From Saprospiraceae bacterium (GTDB taxonomy: Bacteria > Bacteroidota > Bacteroidia > Chitinophagales > Saprospiraceae), in NCBI GenBank assembly GCA_016708265.1, contig JADJGA010000004.1:62001-126000 (forward strand): 64,000 nt of DNA. Direction: 5' to 3'. A model generated the notes under the pieces. The model had not been told where the DNA came from. It searched no databases and saw nothing but the letters and a program-made list of their open reading frames with translations. This document shows, in pieces, positions 52,303 to 62,639 of the stretch (positions are counted from its first letter, which is position 1; every line of letters starts with the position of its first letter). The translations under genes were made by a program, and so were the position numbers.

Positions 52303-54621
52303 ATGGATTTCTTATCAAATGTAGAAAAGGTTTTCTTTGAAAGGCAAACTAACAAGAAAATTTCTACAAGAATACCCTATATCAGGGTTGATAACTTTCC
52401 TAAACTGGGATTGCTTACTTCATTGAGATTTCTAGAATGGGTAGATACTAATCCGGATGGAGTAATTAGTTTGCCTACCGGCAAAACACCTGAACATTTC
52501 ATAAAATGGACGCAATTCTTTCTTGAAAATTGGAAAGATCCTAAAAGTGAAGCTTTCAGAAAGGAAAACGGACTCATAATTGACAGAAAACCTGATCTGA
52601 GAGGTTTGCATTTCGTTCAGATAGATGAGTTTTTTCCGATTGACCCATCCCAGCATAATAGTTTTTTTTATTATGTAAATAAATATTACCTCGATGGATT
52701 TGGCTTTGATCCCAATAAAGCTCTGCTTATAAACAGTGATGGAATTGAACTTTATCAGGGACAAAAATATAAGGAGGTATTTCCTGATATGACAATTGAT
52801 CTTTCACTGAGATACCGTGAAGCAGGAAGTAATATTGAATCTAAACAGCAGGATTCAATATTTAAAATCGACAACTGGTGCAATGAATATGAAGATAAAA
52901 TCAGGGATAAAGGAGGAATAGGTTTTTTCCTGGGTGGTATTGGCCCTGATGGACATATAGCTTTCAATATCAAAGGTTCTGATCATCATTCTATTACCAG
53001 ATTAACTCCGACCAATTTTCCGACTCAGGCTGTTGCTGCCGGTGACCTTGGAGGAATTAAGGTTGCAAAAAACCGTCATGTTATCACCATAGGACTTGAA
53101 ACGATTACCTACAATCCTGATTCTTTGGCTATTATTTTTGCTGCAGGTGATGCAAAAGCTCAGGTTGTTAAAAATGCTCTTGAGAAAGAGCCGAATGTTC
53201 TATATCCTGCGACATGTCTGCATAAATTGAAAAATGCCAGATTCTATCTGACTCAGGGAGCTGCAGTTTCTCTTGAAGATTCTATTGATTTTTATTATGA
53301 GAATGGAAAATGGACTGAGGAGAAAAAGGAAAGAGCTGTTATTGATATGCTTATAAAACTCGACAAATATGGGCATCATATTACTATGGATGACATAGTC
53401 AACGACAAGTATGTTTCAAAAATTCCAGATGTAAGCGAAAAGACTGTTCAGGAAGTTATAGATTCTGTTAAGCACAAGATCAAAAGAGGAATTACAAGGA
53501 AAACAAACACTGTTTTTTATCATACCGGACCTCATCATGATGATATACAGCTGGCTATAATGCCGAGGATAGTGCATGATATGCGTGATTCTTCCAATAA
53601 ATTTGATTTCACTGTCATGACATCTGGTTTTACTGCCGTTACCAATGAATTTGTATATGACATTCTCAAAAAAACTCTTGATTTTGTAAATGAAGGAAAA
53701 ATCCAGATGATTTATTATCCAGATTTTTTCTTCAGAGGATTTAAATTGAAATATGATAAGGACGTAAATCACTTCCTCAACAAAATCGCTTCAGATGATA
53801 TTATGGGTCAGAAAAGGGCACTTGCACACAGGATCATTAGAATAATTTCAGAAATATACGGAGTAAAAAGCATAGCTGAACTGGTAGGTAAGATAAATGA
53901 ACTGATTGCAGAAATTGCCGGAAGTTATGATGGAGAGAAAAATAGCGCTGATATTCAAAAATTTAAAGGAATGATCAGAGAGTTTGAGGAAGAACTTGTT
54001 TGGGGTCATTATGGCATAAAAACAGAAAATATACACCACCTCAGGCTTGGTTTTTACAAAGGTGATACTTTTACTGAATCTCCGGAAACCAACAGGGATG
54101 TTATACCTGTACTTGATCAGCTAAGAAAAATCCAACCTGATATTATCTCGGTAGCTTTTGACCCTGAAGGTAGCGGGCCTGATACACATTATAAAGTGCT
54201 GCAGGCAATTGCTGAAGCTATAAGGTTATGGTCTCTGGAAAAAGATCTGAATGAACTGAGGATCATTGGCTACAGAAATGTATGGTACAGATTCCATCCT
54301 GCTGAAGCAAATGTATTTGTTCCTGTTTCTCTCAATAAAATGGCAGAACTTGATTCTTCATTTTCCACATGTTATCTGACACAGGTGGATGCTCCTTTCC
54401 CAAGCTATGAACTTGATGGTAAATTCAGCACTCTGGCTCAAAAAATCTGGGTGAAACAAAGGGAAGTTATTCAACTGGTTTTGGGTAAAGATTATTTCTA
54501 TCAGAATGAGAATCAAAGAATAAGGGGAACTCATGGATTTATCTTCTATAAAGAAATGAAAACAGATGAGTTTCTGAGTCATGCAAGGGAGTTGCAGAAT
54601 ACGATGGAAGGAGCAATTTAA
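52303..54621 (+). CDS. nagB: glucosamine-6-phosphate deaminase fused to a PIG-L-type domain
   Basis: A 772-residue fusion. The start is ATG 52303, since the frame upstream translates only the 7-bp array. Residues about 1-330 are NagB-like: LPTGKTPEHFIKW, FVQIDEFFPI and GGIGPDGHIAFNIKGSDHH with the catalytic His of the DGHIAFN motif, so it should convert glucosamine 6-phosphate to fructose 6-phosphate and ammonia. From about residue 405 a PIG-L/LmbE-like domain starts: HTGPHHDDIQLAIMP holds the HxDD metal motif and DPEGSGPDTHYKVLQA the late His. The same two-domain architecture is known in Bacteroidota. The C-terminal part may deacetylate an N-acetylglucosamine substrate. Confidence 0.92.
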   Translation: MDFLSNVEKVFFERQTNKKISTRIPYIRVDNFPKLGLLTSLRFLEWVDTNPDGVISLPTGKTPEHFIKWTQFFLENWKDPKSEAFRKENGLIIDRKPDLRGLHFVQIDEFFPIDPSQHNSFFYYVNKYYLDGFGFDPNKALLINSDGIELYQGQKYKEVFPDMTIDLSLRYREAGSNIESKQQDSIFKIDNWCNEYEDKIRDKGGIGFFLGGIGPDGHIAFNIKGSDHHSITRLTPTNFPTQAVAAGDLGGIKVAKNRHVITIGLETITYNPDSLAIIFAAGDAKAQVVKNALEKEPNVLYPATCLHKLKNARFYLTQGAAVSLEDSIDFYYENGKWTEEKKERAVIDMLIKLDKYGHHITMDDIVNDKYVSKIPDVSEKTVQEVIDSVKHKIKRGITRKTNTVFYHTGPHHDDIQLAIMPRIVHDMRDSSNKFDFTVMTSGFTAVTNEFVYDILKKTLDFVNEGKIQMIYYPDFFFRGFKLKYDKDVNHFLNKIASDDIMGQKRALAHRIIRIISEIYGVKSIAELVGKINELIAEIAGSYDGEKNSADIQKFKGMIREFEEELVWGHYGIKTENIHHLRLGFYKGDTFTESPETNRDVIPVLDQLRKIQPDIISVAFDPEGSGPDTHYKVLQAIAEAIRLWSLEKDLNELRIIGYRNVWYRFHPAEANVFVPVSLNKMAELDSSFSTCYLTQVDAPFPSYELDGKFSTLAQKIWVKQREVIQLVLGKDYFYQNENQRIRGTHGFIFYKEMKTDEFLSHARELQNTMEGAI

Positions 54622-54677
54622 TTCCTAATCAAGTTATTTAAGATAAAAAATCTATCCGTAGAAATTCAATATTATAA

Positions 54678-55301
54678 ATGGATGTCGAAAACATATTGTC
54701 TTTTATCGCAGCATCTGTTATTCTAACTGTTATGCCTGGTCCTGACAATATTTTCGTTTTGATTGAAAGTATAACGAAAGGTCACAAAACCGGTATGGCA
54801 ATTTCTACAGGCCTTATTTCAGGAATACTTATTCATACCATAATCGCAGCTACAGGATTGTCAATTCTACTAAGGCAATCAGATATAGTTTTTACTATAA
54901 TTAAATTTGCAGGTTCAGCCTATTTATTCTATCTGGCATTCAAAGCATATAAGGAAAACCTTGGTATTAATATTGTGCAACAAATGCAAACGACTAAAAA
55001 TATTCAATTTTTCCGTTTGTTTCGTAAGGGTTTCCTAATGAATGTCCTCAATCCGAAGGTTACACTTTTTTTTATTGCATTTCTTCCGCAGTTTGTATCT
55101 GATCCGGGTATAAATATTGCCTTACAGATGATAATTATGGGCTTCATATTTATGGGGCAGGCTTTTGTAATTTTCTTTTTAATTGCCCTAATGGCTGGAA
55201 AACTTGCTGATAGAATTCACCATCAGGCATTCCGGACAATTACCAGATTGGTAAAAGTTGTTATATTGTCAATTTTAGGCATTACGTTATTCTTTAGTTA
55301 A
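54678..55301 (+). CDS. LysE/RhtB-family exporter
   Basis: A 207-residue inner-membrane protein with six helices. The family motif MPGPDNIFVLIESITKGHKTGMAISTGLISG is near the N-terminus, and GFLMNVLNPKVTLFFIAFLPQFV is the second diagnostic block. It should export amino acids such as lysine, homoserine or threonine; specificity is unknown. It begins 56 bases after the nagB fusion on the same strand. Confidence 0.93.
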   Translation: MDVENILSFIAASVILTVMPGPDNIFVLIESITKGHKTGMAISTGLISGILIHTIIAATGLSILLRQSDIVFTIIKFAGSAYLFYLAFKAYKENLGINIVQQMQTTKNIQFFRLFRKGFLMNVLNPKVTLFFIAFLPQFVSDPGINIALQMIIMGFIFMGQAFVIFFLIALMAGKLADRIHHQAFRTITRLVKVVILSILGITLFFS

Positions 55302-55417
55302 AATAAATCCCTTATTTTCATTAACGTTTTAGTCCTTTAATACGTTATAATCATTGTGATGGTGCTACATGAAAAAGAGGAATTCTTATTTTCTAAAAAC
55401 ACAAAAACTTTCCTGCT

Positions 55418-57529
55418 ATGAAAAAAATTTTACTTTCCTTCGTTATTCTGTTTAGTACAGGTTTACTTTATTCATATAATAAACTTACTGTTTCTGATCC
55501 CAGAAATTCCTGGAATCTTCAGACCGGAACCATTGAAGAAGCTTCACTCTCGGTTAAACCGCGGGGATTGTATCTGGAATATGGTCTTTACCTCACATTT
55601 TCAGCAAGGGGAACAAATTGGTATAATAGTTCTGATTCTCTGGAAATTGTGCTTAATTTTGATTTGCCGGCAAACTCTATGATAATTGACTCTTGGTTGT
55701 GGATAGGAGATGAGATTTCAAAAGCCATGATCCTCGACAAATGGACTGCCTCATCAATATATGAGAATATAGTTAAAAGAAGAAAAGATCCTTCCATACT
55801 TACCAAAATGAGTGACCTCCAATACGAATTAAGAATTTTCCCCATGGCAGGAAACGAAAAAAGAAAAGTAAAACTGACATATCTTGTTCCTGTGACCTGG
55901 AATAATGACAAGATTTATGCACCAATTCCAAATGAAATTCTTCGTTCTTCAAAATATGATCCTTCCAGTTTATTTGTTTTTGCCTGGGAAAATATGGGCT
56001 TCCTGAATCCTTATATTTCCGGTGTTACAAATTATCAGTTGGCTGACTATTCAGACCCAGAATTTGGAGAGTACAAGAAAGCAGTAATTCCATTAAGTGC
56101 ATATCAAACTCCAATGAGTATTAATTTTGAATCCACTCATACAAATGGGATTTTTGTTTCAAAATGCACGCATAAGAATGAAAACTATTATCAACTGGCG
56201 GTTTTTCCTGACAAACTTATAGATATTCAGCAAAAAAGAAAAATAGCTTTTCTTATTGACTATGATTTTACAAAATCTGTAAGTACCAAATCACAGATTT
56301 TAAATGAACTAAAGAATAAAATGCTGGTTAATCTCAATCCTGCAGATTCCTTCAATATTCTTGTCTCAAATTTTGAAATTGCTAAATACAGCTCCGGATG
56401 GGTTCAGGCAACACCAGAAAACATCAATAATGCATTTACTTATATTGAAGGCAAACTTGGAGACATTAGCAATCTCGGGTCATTGCTGGTAAATGGTATA
56501 AATTTTAACAGAAATAACGGTGATAATGGTAAGATTTTTCTTTTGGCAAATTCCGGACAGTTTGACGACTATCTGATTGCCAATAATTTAATGAAAGATT
56601 TACTGAATTTAATGGCTAGCAAAGTTAGCTTTCATATCGCTGATTTCCAATCAAAATTCACTTATTATCAGAACGTTAACGGCAAGAATTATTCCGGAAA
56701 TGAATATTTATACCTTAACCTTTCTAAGCTGACATATGGATCATTTACTTCTGTAAGGGAAGGCCTTGAGGAATTGCAGGTTATAAATCAGGCATTCAGT
56801 AACCTGCTTGGTAATTTCAACTCACTGGATATGCATACAAAAGTATCAAATGGATATTGCTTTGGCAGAATGAATATTGATAATTCAAATAGTTTTGTAT
56901 CAATTGACAAACCTGTTATGCAGGTTGGAAAATTCCTCGGTGTTGGCTCTTTTGAAATTGAGTTTTCAGGTCAGTTCGATAATGGTTTTTTTACAACTGA
57001 ATTAACAGTTGAGTCGGATGATATAGTCGAATCAGATTCAACCCTGGCAAAGATTTGGGCAGGTAATTACATTTTTAATCTCGAAAGTAAGAATATCAGT
57101 AATTCTACTGCCAATGATATTATATTCAAAAGCATTGATGCCCGGGTACTTTCTCTTTATACAGCCTTTTTGTGTCTTGAAGATTCTACTTTTTACTGTC
57201 ATAACTGCAAGGACGAAACCGACCTTGTAGCTGTTGATGAATCAGGAATTACAAAAGATTCATTGCTTATTTATCCCAATCCATTCGTTGATGATCTGAA
57301 TGTTCAGATAATTTCATCATCACCTGAAAATATCAAAAGCATTAAGATTTATAGTTTGACAGGAAAAATAATATATACTTTCGATACTTCTCAATTATTG
57401 AACAGGGAAATTAACACTTTGCATTGGGATGGAAAAACTGATTACGGGGAATATATTAATGCAGGAATTTATATTCTTGTCTTTGAAACTCAGGATGGAG
57501 TAATAAACAAAAAACTGCTTAAGACTTGA
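55418..57529 (+). CDS. secreted VIT-domain-like protein with T9SS type A sorting domain
   Basis: A 703-residue secreted protein (signal peptide MKKILLSFVILFSTGLLYSY). Residues about 25-170 resemble a VIT (vault/inter-alpha-trypsin) domain: GLYLEYGLYLTFSARGTNWY, WLWIGDEISKAMILDKWTASSIYENIVKRR and YELRIFPMAGNEKRKVKLTYL are typical. The middle contains a von Willebrand-like region (KIAFLIDYDFTKSVS, where an expected DxSxS metal motif is not evident), and the last 80 residues are the type A sorting domain (LLIYPNPFVDDLNVQI, IYSLTGKIIYTF, AGIYILVFET). It is probably an extracellular adhesion or matrix component. Confidence 0.88.
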   Translation: MKKILLSFVILFSTGLLYSYNKLTVSDPRNSWNLQTGTIEEASLSVKPRGLYLEYGLYLTFSARGTNWYNSSDSLEIVLNFDLPANSMIIDSWLWIGDEISKAMILDKWTASSIYENIVKRRKDPSILTKMSDLQYELRIFPMAGNEKRKVKLTYLVPVTWNNDKIYAPIPNEILRSSKYDPSSLFVFAWENMGFLNPYISGVTNYQLADYSDPEFGEYKKAVIPLSAYQTPMSINFESTHTNGIFVSKCTHKNENYYQLAVFPDKLIDIQQKRKIAFLIDYDFTKSVSTKSQILNELKNKMLVNLNPADSFNILVSNFEIAKYSSGWVQATPENINNAFTYIEGKLGDISNLGSLLVNGINFNRNNGDNGKIFLLANSGQFDDYLIANNLMKDLLNLMASKVSFHIADFQSKFTYYQNVNGKNYSGNEYLYLNLSKLTYGSFTSVREGLEELQVINQAFSNLLGNFNSLDMHTKVSNGYCFGRMNIDNSNSFVSIDKPVMQVGKFLGVGSFEIEFSGQFDNGFFTTELTVESDDIVESDSTLAKIWAGNYIFNLESKNISNSTANDIIFKSIDARVLSLYTAFLCLEDSTFYCHNCKDETDLVAVDESGITKDSLLIYPNPFVDDLNVQIISSSPENIKSIKIYSLTGKIIYTFDTSQLLNREINTLHWDGKTDYGEYINAGIYILVFETQDGVINKKLLKT

Positions 57530-57704
57530 TTTTGAAAGTTTTTGTATGCTTGAGGAAATGCACTTCGTTTTAGTGTAAACTGTAGTCCTGCTAATTATTT
57601 ATAAATGCCCACAGTCTGATACTAAAAATTATAAAATATATATTATAAAATTCGATTAATTAATCTGAATATTTTGCATAGATTTGCATATCAATATTCG
57701 GAGT

Positions 57705-60125
57705 ATGTGGAAAAAAATTGAACCTAAACTTATCAGTGCTAGAGATTTTCTTTTGAAATGGGGAAAACAATTCATAAATTGGAGAATTGCCAGATATAAA
57801 AGATTTAAAACCCTGAACTGGTATCGCAAGACTGCAAATGTCATTTTAACATCGATTGTTTTATTTTTTATATATCTGGTACTTGTAGATATAAATGTTT
57901 TGTGGTTATTTGGAAAATCTCCGGGACTAAGGGCAATTGCCAATCCAAAGCAACATTTCGCTTCAGAGGTTTACAGCGCTGATGGTAAATTACTTGGTCG
58001 GTATTTTACCGAGGACAGGACTCCTGTTTCATTCTCCCAGATATCTCCAAGCATGATAAACACTCTTATAGCCACCGAAGATGAAAGATTTTACAATCAC
58101 TTCGGTATTGATTTTCAGGGTCTGTTTGCAGCTGCCAGGGACATGACAAAAGGGAATGCCAGAGGTGCCAGTACAATAACTCAGCAACTTGTTAAAAATA
58201 TGTTTAAAACCCGGAATCAGTATAGTACCGGTTTGTTTGGCTATATACCCGGGATCCGGTTGATCATAATGAAAAGCAAGGAATGGATAACAGCTGTAAA
58301 ACTTGAGATTTTTTATTCTAAAAGGGAAATCCTCACCATGTATTTGAATACTGTTGATTTTGGTTCAAATTCATACGGAATATATACTGCATCAAAAACA
58401 TTTTTTAATACAATACCCCGAAGGCTTAACTATCTGCAGAGTGCAACACTCGTAGGAGTTCTAAAAGCCACAACCACCTATAATCCGATAAATAATCCTG
58501 ATAAATGCCGTGACAGAAGGAATTTGGTGCTAAATGTACTGGCTGATAAGAAACATATTTCACAAGAAGAAGCAGAAAAACTTAAGGCCATGCCTCTGAT
58601 GCTTGACATAAATATGAAACAGCAAAATGTAGGTAATGCATTGCATTTCAGAATGTACCTCAAGAAGTACCTTGATGAATGGGAGAAGGAGACAGGATAT
58701 GATATTTTTGCAGATGGCTTAAAGATATATACTACTTTGGATACAAGAGTCCAAAAATATGCTGAAGAAGCTGTTTTAAAGCACATGCAAAGAGTTCAGC
58801 GCAGATTTTTTGAGCACTGGAGATGGGGTAGGGATAATCCCTGGAGAGATGAAAATAATGTTGAAATACCTAATTTTATTGAAGATATTGCAAAAAAAAC
58901 GAAGGATTACAAATTACTGAAAAGTAAATTTGGAAATAATATTGATTCTATCGATTATTATCTGAATAAAAAGAAAAAAGTAAAAGTTTTTGACTACAAA
59001 CTCGGTGCAGTAGACACTACAATGAGTGTTATGGATTCCATCAGGTATATGAACAATTTTTTGCATTGTGGTTTTGTTGCTATGGAGCCTCAGAATGGTT
59101 TTGTCAAAGCATGGGTAGGAGATGTGGATTTCAATTTCTGGCAATATGATAAGGTAGGTCAGTCAAAAAGACAGCCAGGTTCCACATTTAAATTATTTGT
59201 TTATGGTGCTGCTCTTGATAATGGTCTTGGACCCTGTGACACCAGAACTGATAAACCAGTAACATGGGATTATATGGAAAACGGAATGCCAAAATCATGG
59301 AGTCCGAGAAATTCTACTGGCAACTGGCTTTATCAGGATATTACACTAAAGCATGCATTTGCCCGATCCATTAATTCCGTAGCTGTCCAGCTGGCACAGG
59401 AAGTTGGTATAAAGGAAGTTGCAAAATATGCTCACCTTATGGGAATTCAAACACCACTTGAAGAAAATGCATCCTTATGTCTTGGCTCTTCTGATGTTTC
59501 CCTTCTTGAATTGACAAATTCCTTTTGCACACCATTGAATGAAGGCAAGTATCATGAACCTGTATTAGTTACTAAAATTGAGGATAGGACAGGAAAAGTC
59601 ATATTTGAATATGATAAAAATCAAAAGCAGGTTCTTTCATATGAAACAGCCTGGCTTCTGACTGAACTTTTGAAAGCAGGAATGACAGAACCGGGAGCTA
59701 TAACTCAGGCATTGTGGGAATGGGATCTTTTCAGGTGGGATACTGAATTCGGGGGTAAAACAGGCACATCGTCCAACCATTCAGATGCATGGTTTGTTGG
59801 AGTTTCACCAAAACTTGTAGGAGGTTCTTGGGTTGGTGGAGATCATCGCAGTATTCATTTCAGAACAAGTCAGTTAGGAGAAGCCAGCAGAACTGCACTC
59901 CCGATATATGGCTTATTTATGGAGAAAGTTCTTGCCGATGAAGCTCTAAAGGAATACAGGGGTAAATGGACAAAAAAGCCAACACAGACTATTCTAAAAG
60001 ATTATAGTTGTCATACTGTGTATGTCAGGGTCGATACTACTGCTGTTGATACATCTGCAGTTATAGAACCTGACACCATTATTGAAGAAATACCTCCCGT
60101 TGAAGAATTTGAAAAGGAGCAATAA
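57705..60125 (+). CDS. penicillin-binding protein 1A (bifunctional transglycosylase/transpeptidase)
   Basis: An 806-residue class A PBP. ATG 57705 is chosen because an upstream alternative adds a non-homologous leader; the membrane anchor follows (about residues 45-70). The GT51 domain has ATEDERFYNHFGIDFQG, ASTITQQLVKNMF and SKREILTMYLNTVDFG, all five-motif hallmarks of the transglycosylase. The transpeptidase has the active-site serine in GSTFK (SxxK), SIN (SxN) and GGKTGTSS (KTG). The C-terminus is acidic (EPDTIIEEIPPVEEFEKEQ). It builds and crosslinks peptidoglycan on the periplasmic side. It ends at a strong bidirectional terminator. Confidence 0.96.
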   Translation: MWKKIEPKLISARDFLLKWGKQFINWRIARYKRFKTLNWYRKTANVILTSIVLFFIYLVLVDINVLWLFGKSPGLRAIANPKQHFASEVYSADGKLLGRYFTEDRTPVSFSQISPSMINTLIATEDERFYNHFGIDFQGLFAAARDMTKGNARGASTITQQLVKNMFKTRNQYSTGLFGYIPGIRLIIMKSKEWITAVKLEIFYSKREILTMYLNTVDFGSNSYGIYTASKTFFNTIPRRLNYLQSATLVGVLKATTTYNPINNPDKCRDRRNLVLNVLADKKHISQEEAEKLKAMPLMLDINMKQQNVGNALHFRMYLKKYLDEWEKETGYDIFADGLKIYTTLDTRVQKYAEEAVLKHMQRVQRRFFEHWRWGRDNPWRDENNVEIPNFIEDIAKKTKDYKLLKSKFGNNIDSIDYYLNKKKKVKVFDYKLGAVDTTMSVMDSIRYMNNFLHCGFVAMEPQNGFVKAWVGDVDFNFWQYDKVGQSKRQPGSTFKLFVYGAALDNGLGPCDTRTDKPVTWDYMENGMPKSWSPRNSTGNWLYQDITLKHAFARSINSVAVQLAQEVGIKEVAKYAHLMGIQTPLEENASLCLGSSDVSLLELTNSFCTPLNEGKYHEPVLVTKIEDRTGKVIFEYDKNQKQVLSYETAWLLTELLKAGMTEPGAITQALWEWDLFRWDTEFGGKTGTSSNHSDAWFVGVSPKLVGGSWVGGDHRSIHFRTSQLGEASRTALPIYGLFMEKVLADEALKEYRGKWTKKPTQTILKDYSCHTVYVRVDTTAVDTSAVIEPDTIIEEIPPVEEFEKEQ

Positions 60126-60138
60126 ACTTCATTTATAT

Positions 60139-60177
60139 AATAGAAAAGCTGGAAAAAGACCAGCTTTTCTATTTTTT
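60139..60177. terminator. strong bidirectional terminator
   Basis: Perfect 14-bp stem (AATAGAAAAGCTGG/CCAGCTTTTCTATT) with a 7-base loop and T-runs on both sides. It separates the convergent PBP1A and TonB-receptor genes and should stop both. Confidence 0.92.
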
Positions 60178-60188
60178 ACAATTTCATT

Positions 60189-62594
60189 TTATAATCTGGC
60201 ATGAAATGATAAAAAGAAATTTCTTCCTGAGCCAGCGATTCCGGAGCTGTATGGTCTGTACAACTGATCTGTAATATTATCAATTCCTGAACTTAATGAT
60301 AAGTTTTCTGACACATTTAAGTTAACCTTAAGATTAAGAGAATACCATGAGGGCGAGAAAGGCTTACCCTGGTCATCAATTGCATATATCTCAGTCTTTG
60401 ACTTTTCTTCTTCAGGCAAATCCTCAAATTTAACTTCTCCGCTGTATATACATGACAACTGCATACTAATTTTTTTATCATTGAAAAGAAGTTTCGTCTG
60501 TCCGTATAAAGGAGGAGCATGTCTGAGAGGACTGGTAGTACCATTATCCAGTTCTTCCTCACCTTTTTGATAATTAATATCAGATATGAGTGTCCAATTC
60601 TTTAAAAACCTGAATTCAATTCCTCCCTGTATTCCGTAAACAGTAGCTTTGGCAGCATTTTGAAGTGCCTGAACCTTGCTCATCTCACCTGAATAAAGAA
60701 TACTGTCCCGACCATTCAGCAGAAAATCTCTTCGAACCATGGCATTTGAAAGCATAGTATAGTAACCTGATAAATCAAATTTAAAATTTTCACCAATCTT
60801 TTTCACCATTCCGACATCAGCATTATAAGCATATTCAGCCTTTAGACCAGGATTGGGCACCACAACAATGCCGGGAGCTGAATCAAATACTTTACCCATG
60901 TCGTCAACATTTGGAGCTCTGAATGCTGTAGAAAGATTCATGTTAAAAATAGTCCTGTTGTCCGGTTTAAAAACAAATCCCAGACTGCCAGTCAATGCTC
61001 CCTTTTCAGAAGAAGATTTTGTAAAAGGAAATTTGTAAAATGTAGTATCGAATTCTGCATCCAGTGAGTATTGATTATACCTTACACCTCCGGTCATATC
61101 AAACTTTGATTGCAATTTATAGAAAGCTGTCGCATAGGCTGCATAAGATATCCAATCAGCTTCCGGATAGCGGGAAGGACCCTTAACAGAAATTTTTGTA
61201 GAGATATCAGTATTCACACCGGTAGAATTTACATGATTCAGGATATATTCACCTCCGTAAGACAATTTGGTTTTTTCTCCGATTCTCTTCATAAGGTCAG
61301 CATTTATTGAATAAGCATTCACTTCCTCTGTGCGGGTTTCCCTGCTATTTTTGTTGAAATCCCTGCTTATACGGCTCTCTTCAAAGCTCTGAAAAGCAGA
61401 ATTTATTGTTATTTCATTGTATAGCAAATGATTTCCCGATTTCACGATTTTGAGATTATGCATTGCCCAAATCTGAGGACCATAATTCCATTCACCATAA
61501 CGTGGTAAGCCGCTTTTATAACGGATATGTCTGTCATACCTTGAATAATCGGATGTTTCAGAATAATGAAATGCATATTGTAAATCCATTCTGTTAAAGG
61601 GTTTAAACCTTGTTTTTTGCATTAAGTTGATCTGTGAATATGCTGTAGGAGTCTGAATACGCATATCATTGTTTGATATTATCACATCAGTATTGTTCTG
61701 CCTTGATACATAAAAAGGCCTGAGATATTCCTGTGGACCATTCTTTCCCATTTTAAGATCTTCAAAATCAAATGAACTCACACTAGTGGCGAATGACCAT
61801 TTTTTCCAGCCTGCTCTCACATCAAAATGCCCCGTCCTCTCATTATTGGATGAAGAATATCTGAAATTGGCATTTCCGGATATCAAAACTTTTCCATCTG
61901 TTGAAAGTTCGGGAGTCAATGTATTAAAACTCATAACTCCTCCGATTGCATCACTTCCATAAATTACGGATGCCGGGCCAAACAGGATTTCAACTTTTTC
62001 CATTGAAAATGGATCAAGTGAAATTACATTCTGAATATTACCAGCTCTGAATATTGCACTGTTCATCCTTACTCCGTCAACAGAATAGAGTAATCTGTTA
62101 GTTGCAAAACCTCTTATCATAGGGCTTCCTCCAGCTTGCTGACTCTTCTGAATAAACACTCTTCCTGATGACCCAAGCATATCGGCTGAAGTCTGGATAT
62201 TTGAGACATTAATATCCTTCAGGTTTAAATTAACAACCCTGGCAGGCACTGAACTCGATAACTGATTCAGTTTGTTTGCTGAGATAACTATTTCACTCAA
62301 ACTAATTGATACAGGATTCATTGAGATATTAAAAGAACTAGCCTTCAAATCATCGAAACTCAGGTACATATCAGCATAGCCTGTATGTGAAATCATTATT
62401 TTTGTACTTCCGGAAAAAACTGAGACGTCAGCCTGCCCTTTAGAATTTGTAATCAGGTAATCTGTTGTTAAATCACTCATTATATGAGCAAAAGGTAAAA
62501 CTTGCTCTGTCTCACTATCAAATACTGTGACGATCTGAGCTTTGATCCCATAGTGAAACAGAAAAAGTAAATAAATTAGTACATACTTTTTCAT
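60189..62594 (-). CDS. TonB-dependent outer membrane receptor
   Basis: An 801-residue receptor with a signal peptide (MKKYVLIYLLFLFHYGIKAQ), a carboxypeptidase-regulatory-like N-terminal domain (about 20-100, with FAHIMSDLTTDYLITNSKG), a plug (about 115-230, with SADMLGSSGRVFIQKSQQAGGSPMIRGFATNRLLYSVDGVRMNSAI and EKVEILFGPASVIYGSDAIGGVMSF) and a 22-strand-like beta barrel ending in a Phe/Leu terminal strand (NFFLSFHARL). It imports a bulky ligand with energy from TonB; ligand class (siderophore, haem or vitamin) is unclear. An upstream gene of unknown function follows the same strand and may be co-transcribed. Confidence 0.94.
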   Translation of the reverse strand: MKKYVLIYLLFLFHYGIKAQIVTVFDSETEQVLPFAHIMSDLTTDYLITNSKGQADVSVFSGSTKIMISHTGYADMYLSFDDLKASSFNISMNPVSISLSEIVISANKLNQLSSSVPARVVNLNLKDINVSNIQTSADMLGSSGRVFIQKSQQAGGSPMIRGFATNRLLYSVDGVRMNSAIFRAGNIQNVISLDPFSMEKVEILFGPASVIYGSDAIGGVMSFNTLTPELSTDGKVLISGNANFRYSSSNNERTGHFDVRAGWKKWSFATSVSSFDFEDLKMGKNGPQEYLRPFYVSRQNNTDVIISNNDMRIQTPTAYSQINLMQKTRFKPFNRMDLQYAFHYSETSDYSRYDRHIRYKSGLPRYGEWNYGPQIWAMHNLKIVKSGNHLLYNEITINSAFQSFEESRISRDFNKNSRETRTEEVNAYSINADLMKRIGEKTKLSYGGEYILNHVNSTGVNTDISTKISVKGPSRYPEADWISYAAYATAFYKLQSKFDMTGGVRYNQYSLDAEFDTTFYKFPFTKSSSEKGALTGSLGFVFKPDNRTIFNMNLSTAFRAPNVDDMGKVFDSAPGIVVVPNPGLKAEYAYNADVGMVKKIGENFKFDLSGYYTMLSNAMVRRDFLLNGRDSILYSGEMSKVQALQNAAKATVYGIQGGIEFRFLKNWTLISDINYQKGEEELDNGTTSPLRHAPPLYGQTKLLFNDKKISMQLSCIYSGEVKFEDLPEEEKSKTEIYAIDDQGKPFSPSWYSLNLKVNLNVSENLSLSSGIDNITDQLYRPYSSGIAGSGRNFFLSFHARL

Positions 62595-62639
62595 TATATT
62601 TTGTTTTTGTTAATAAATAAAGTAAAGAATTACAGGATG

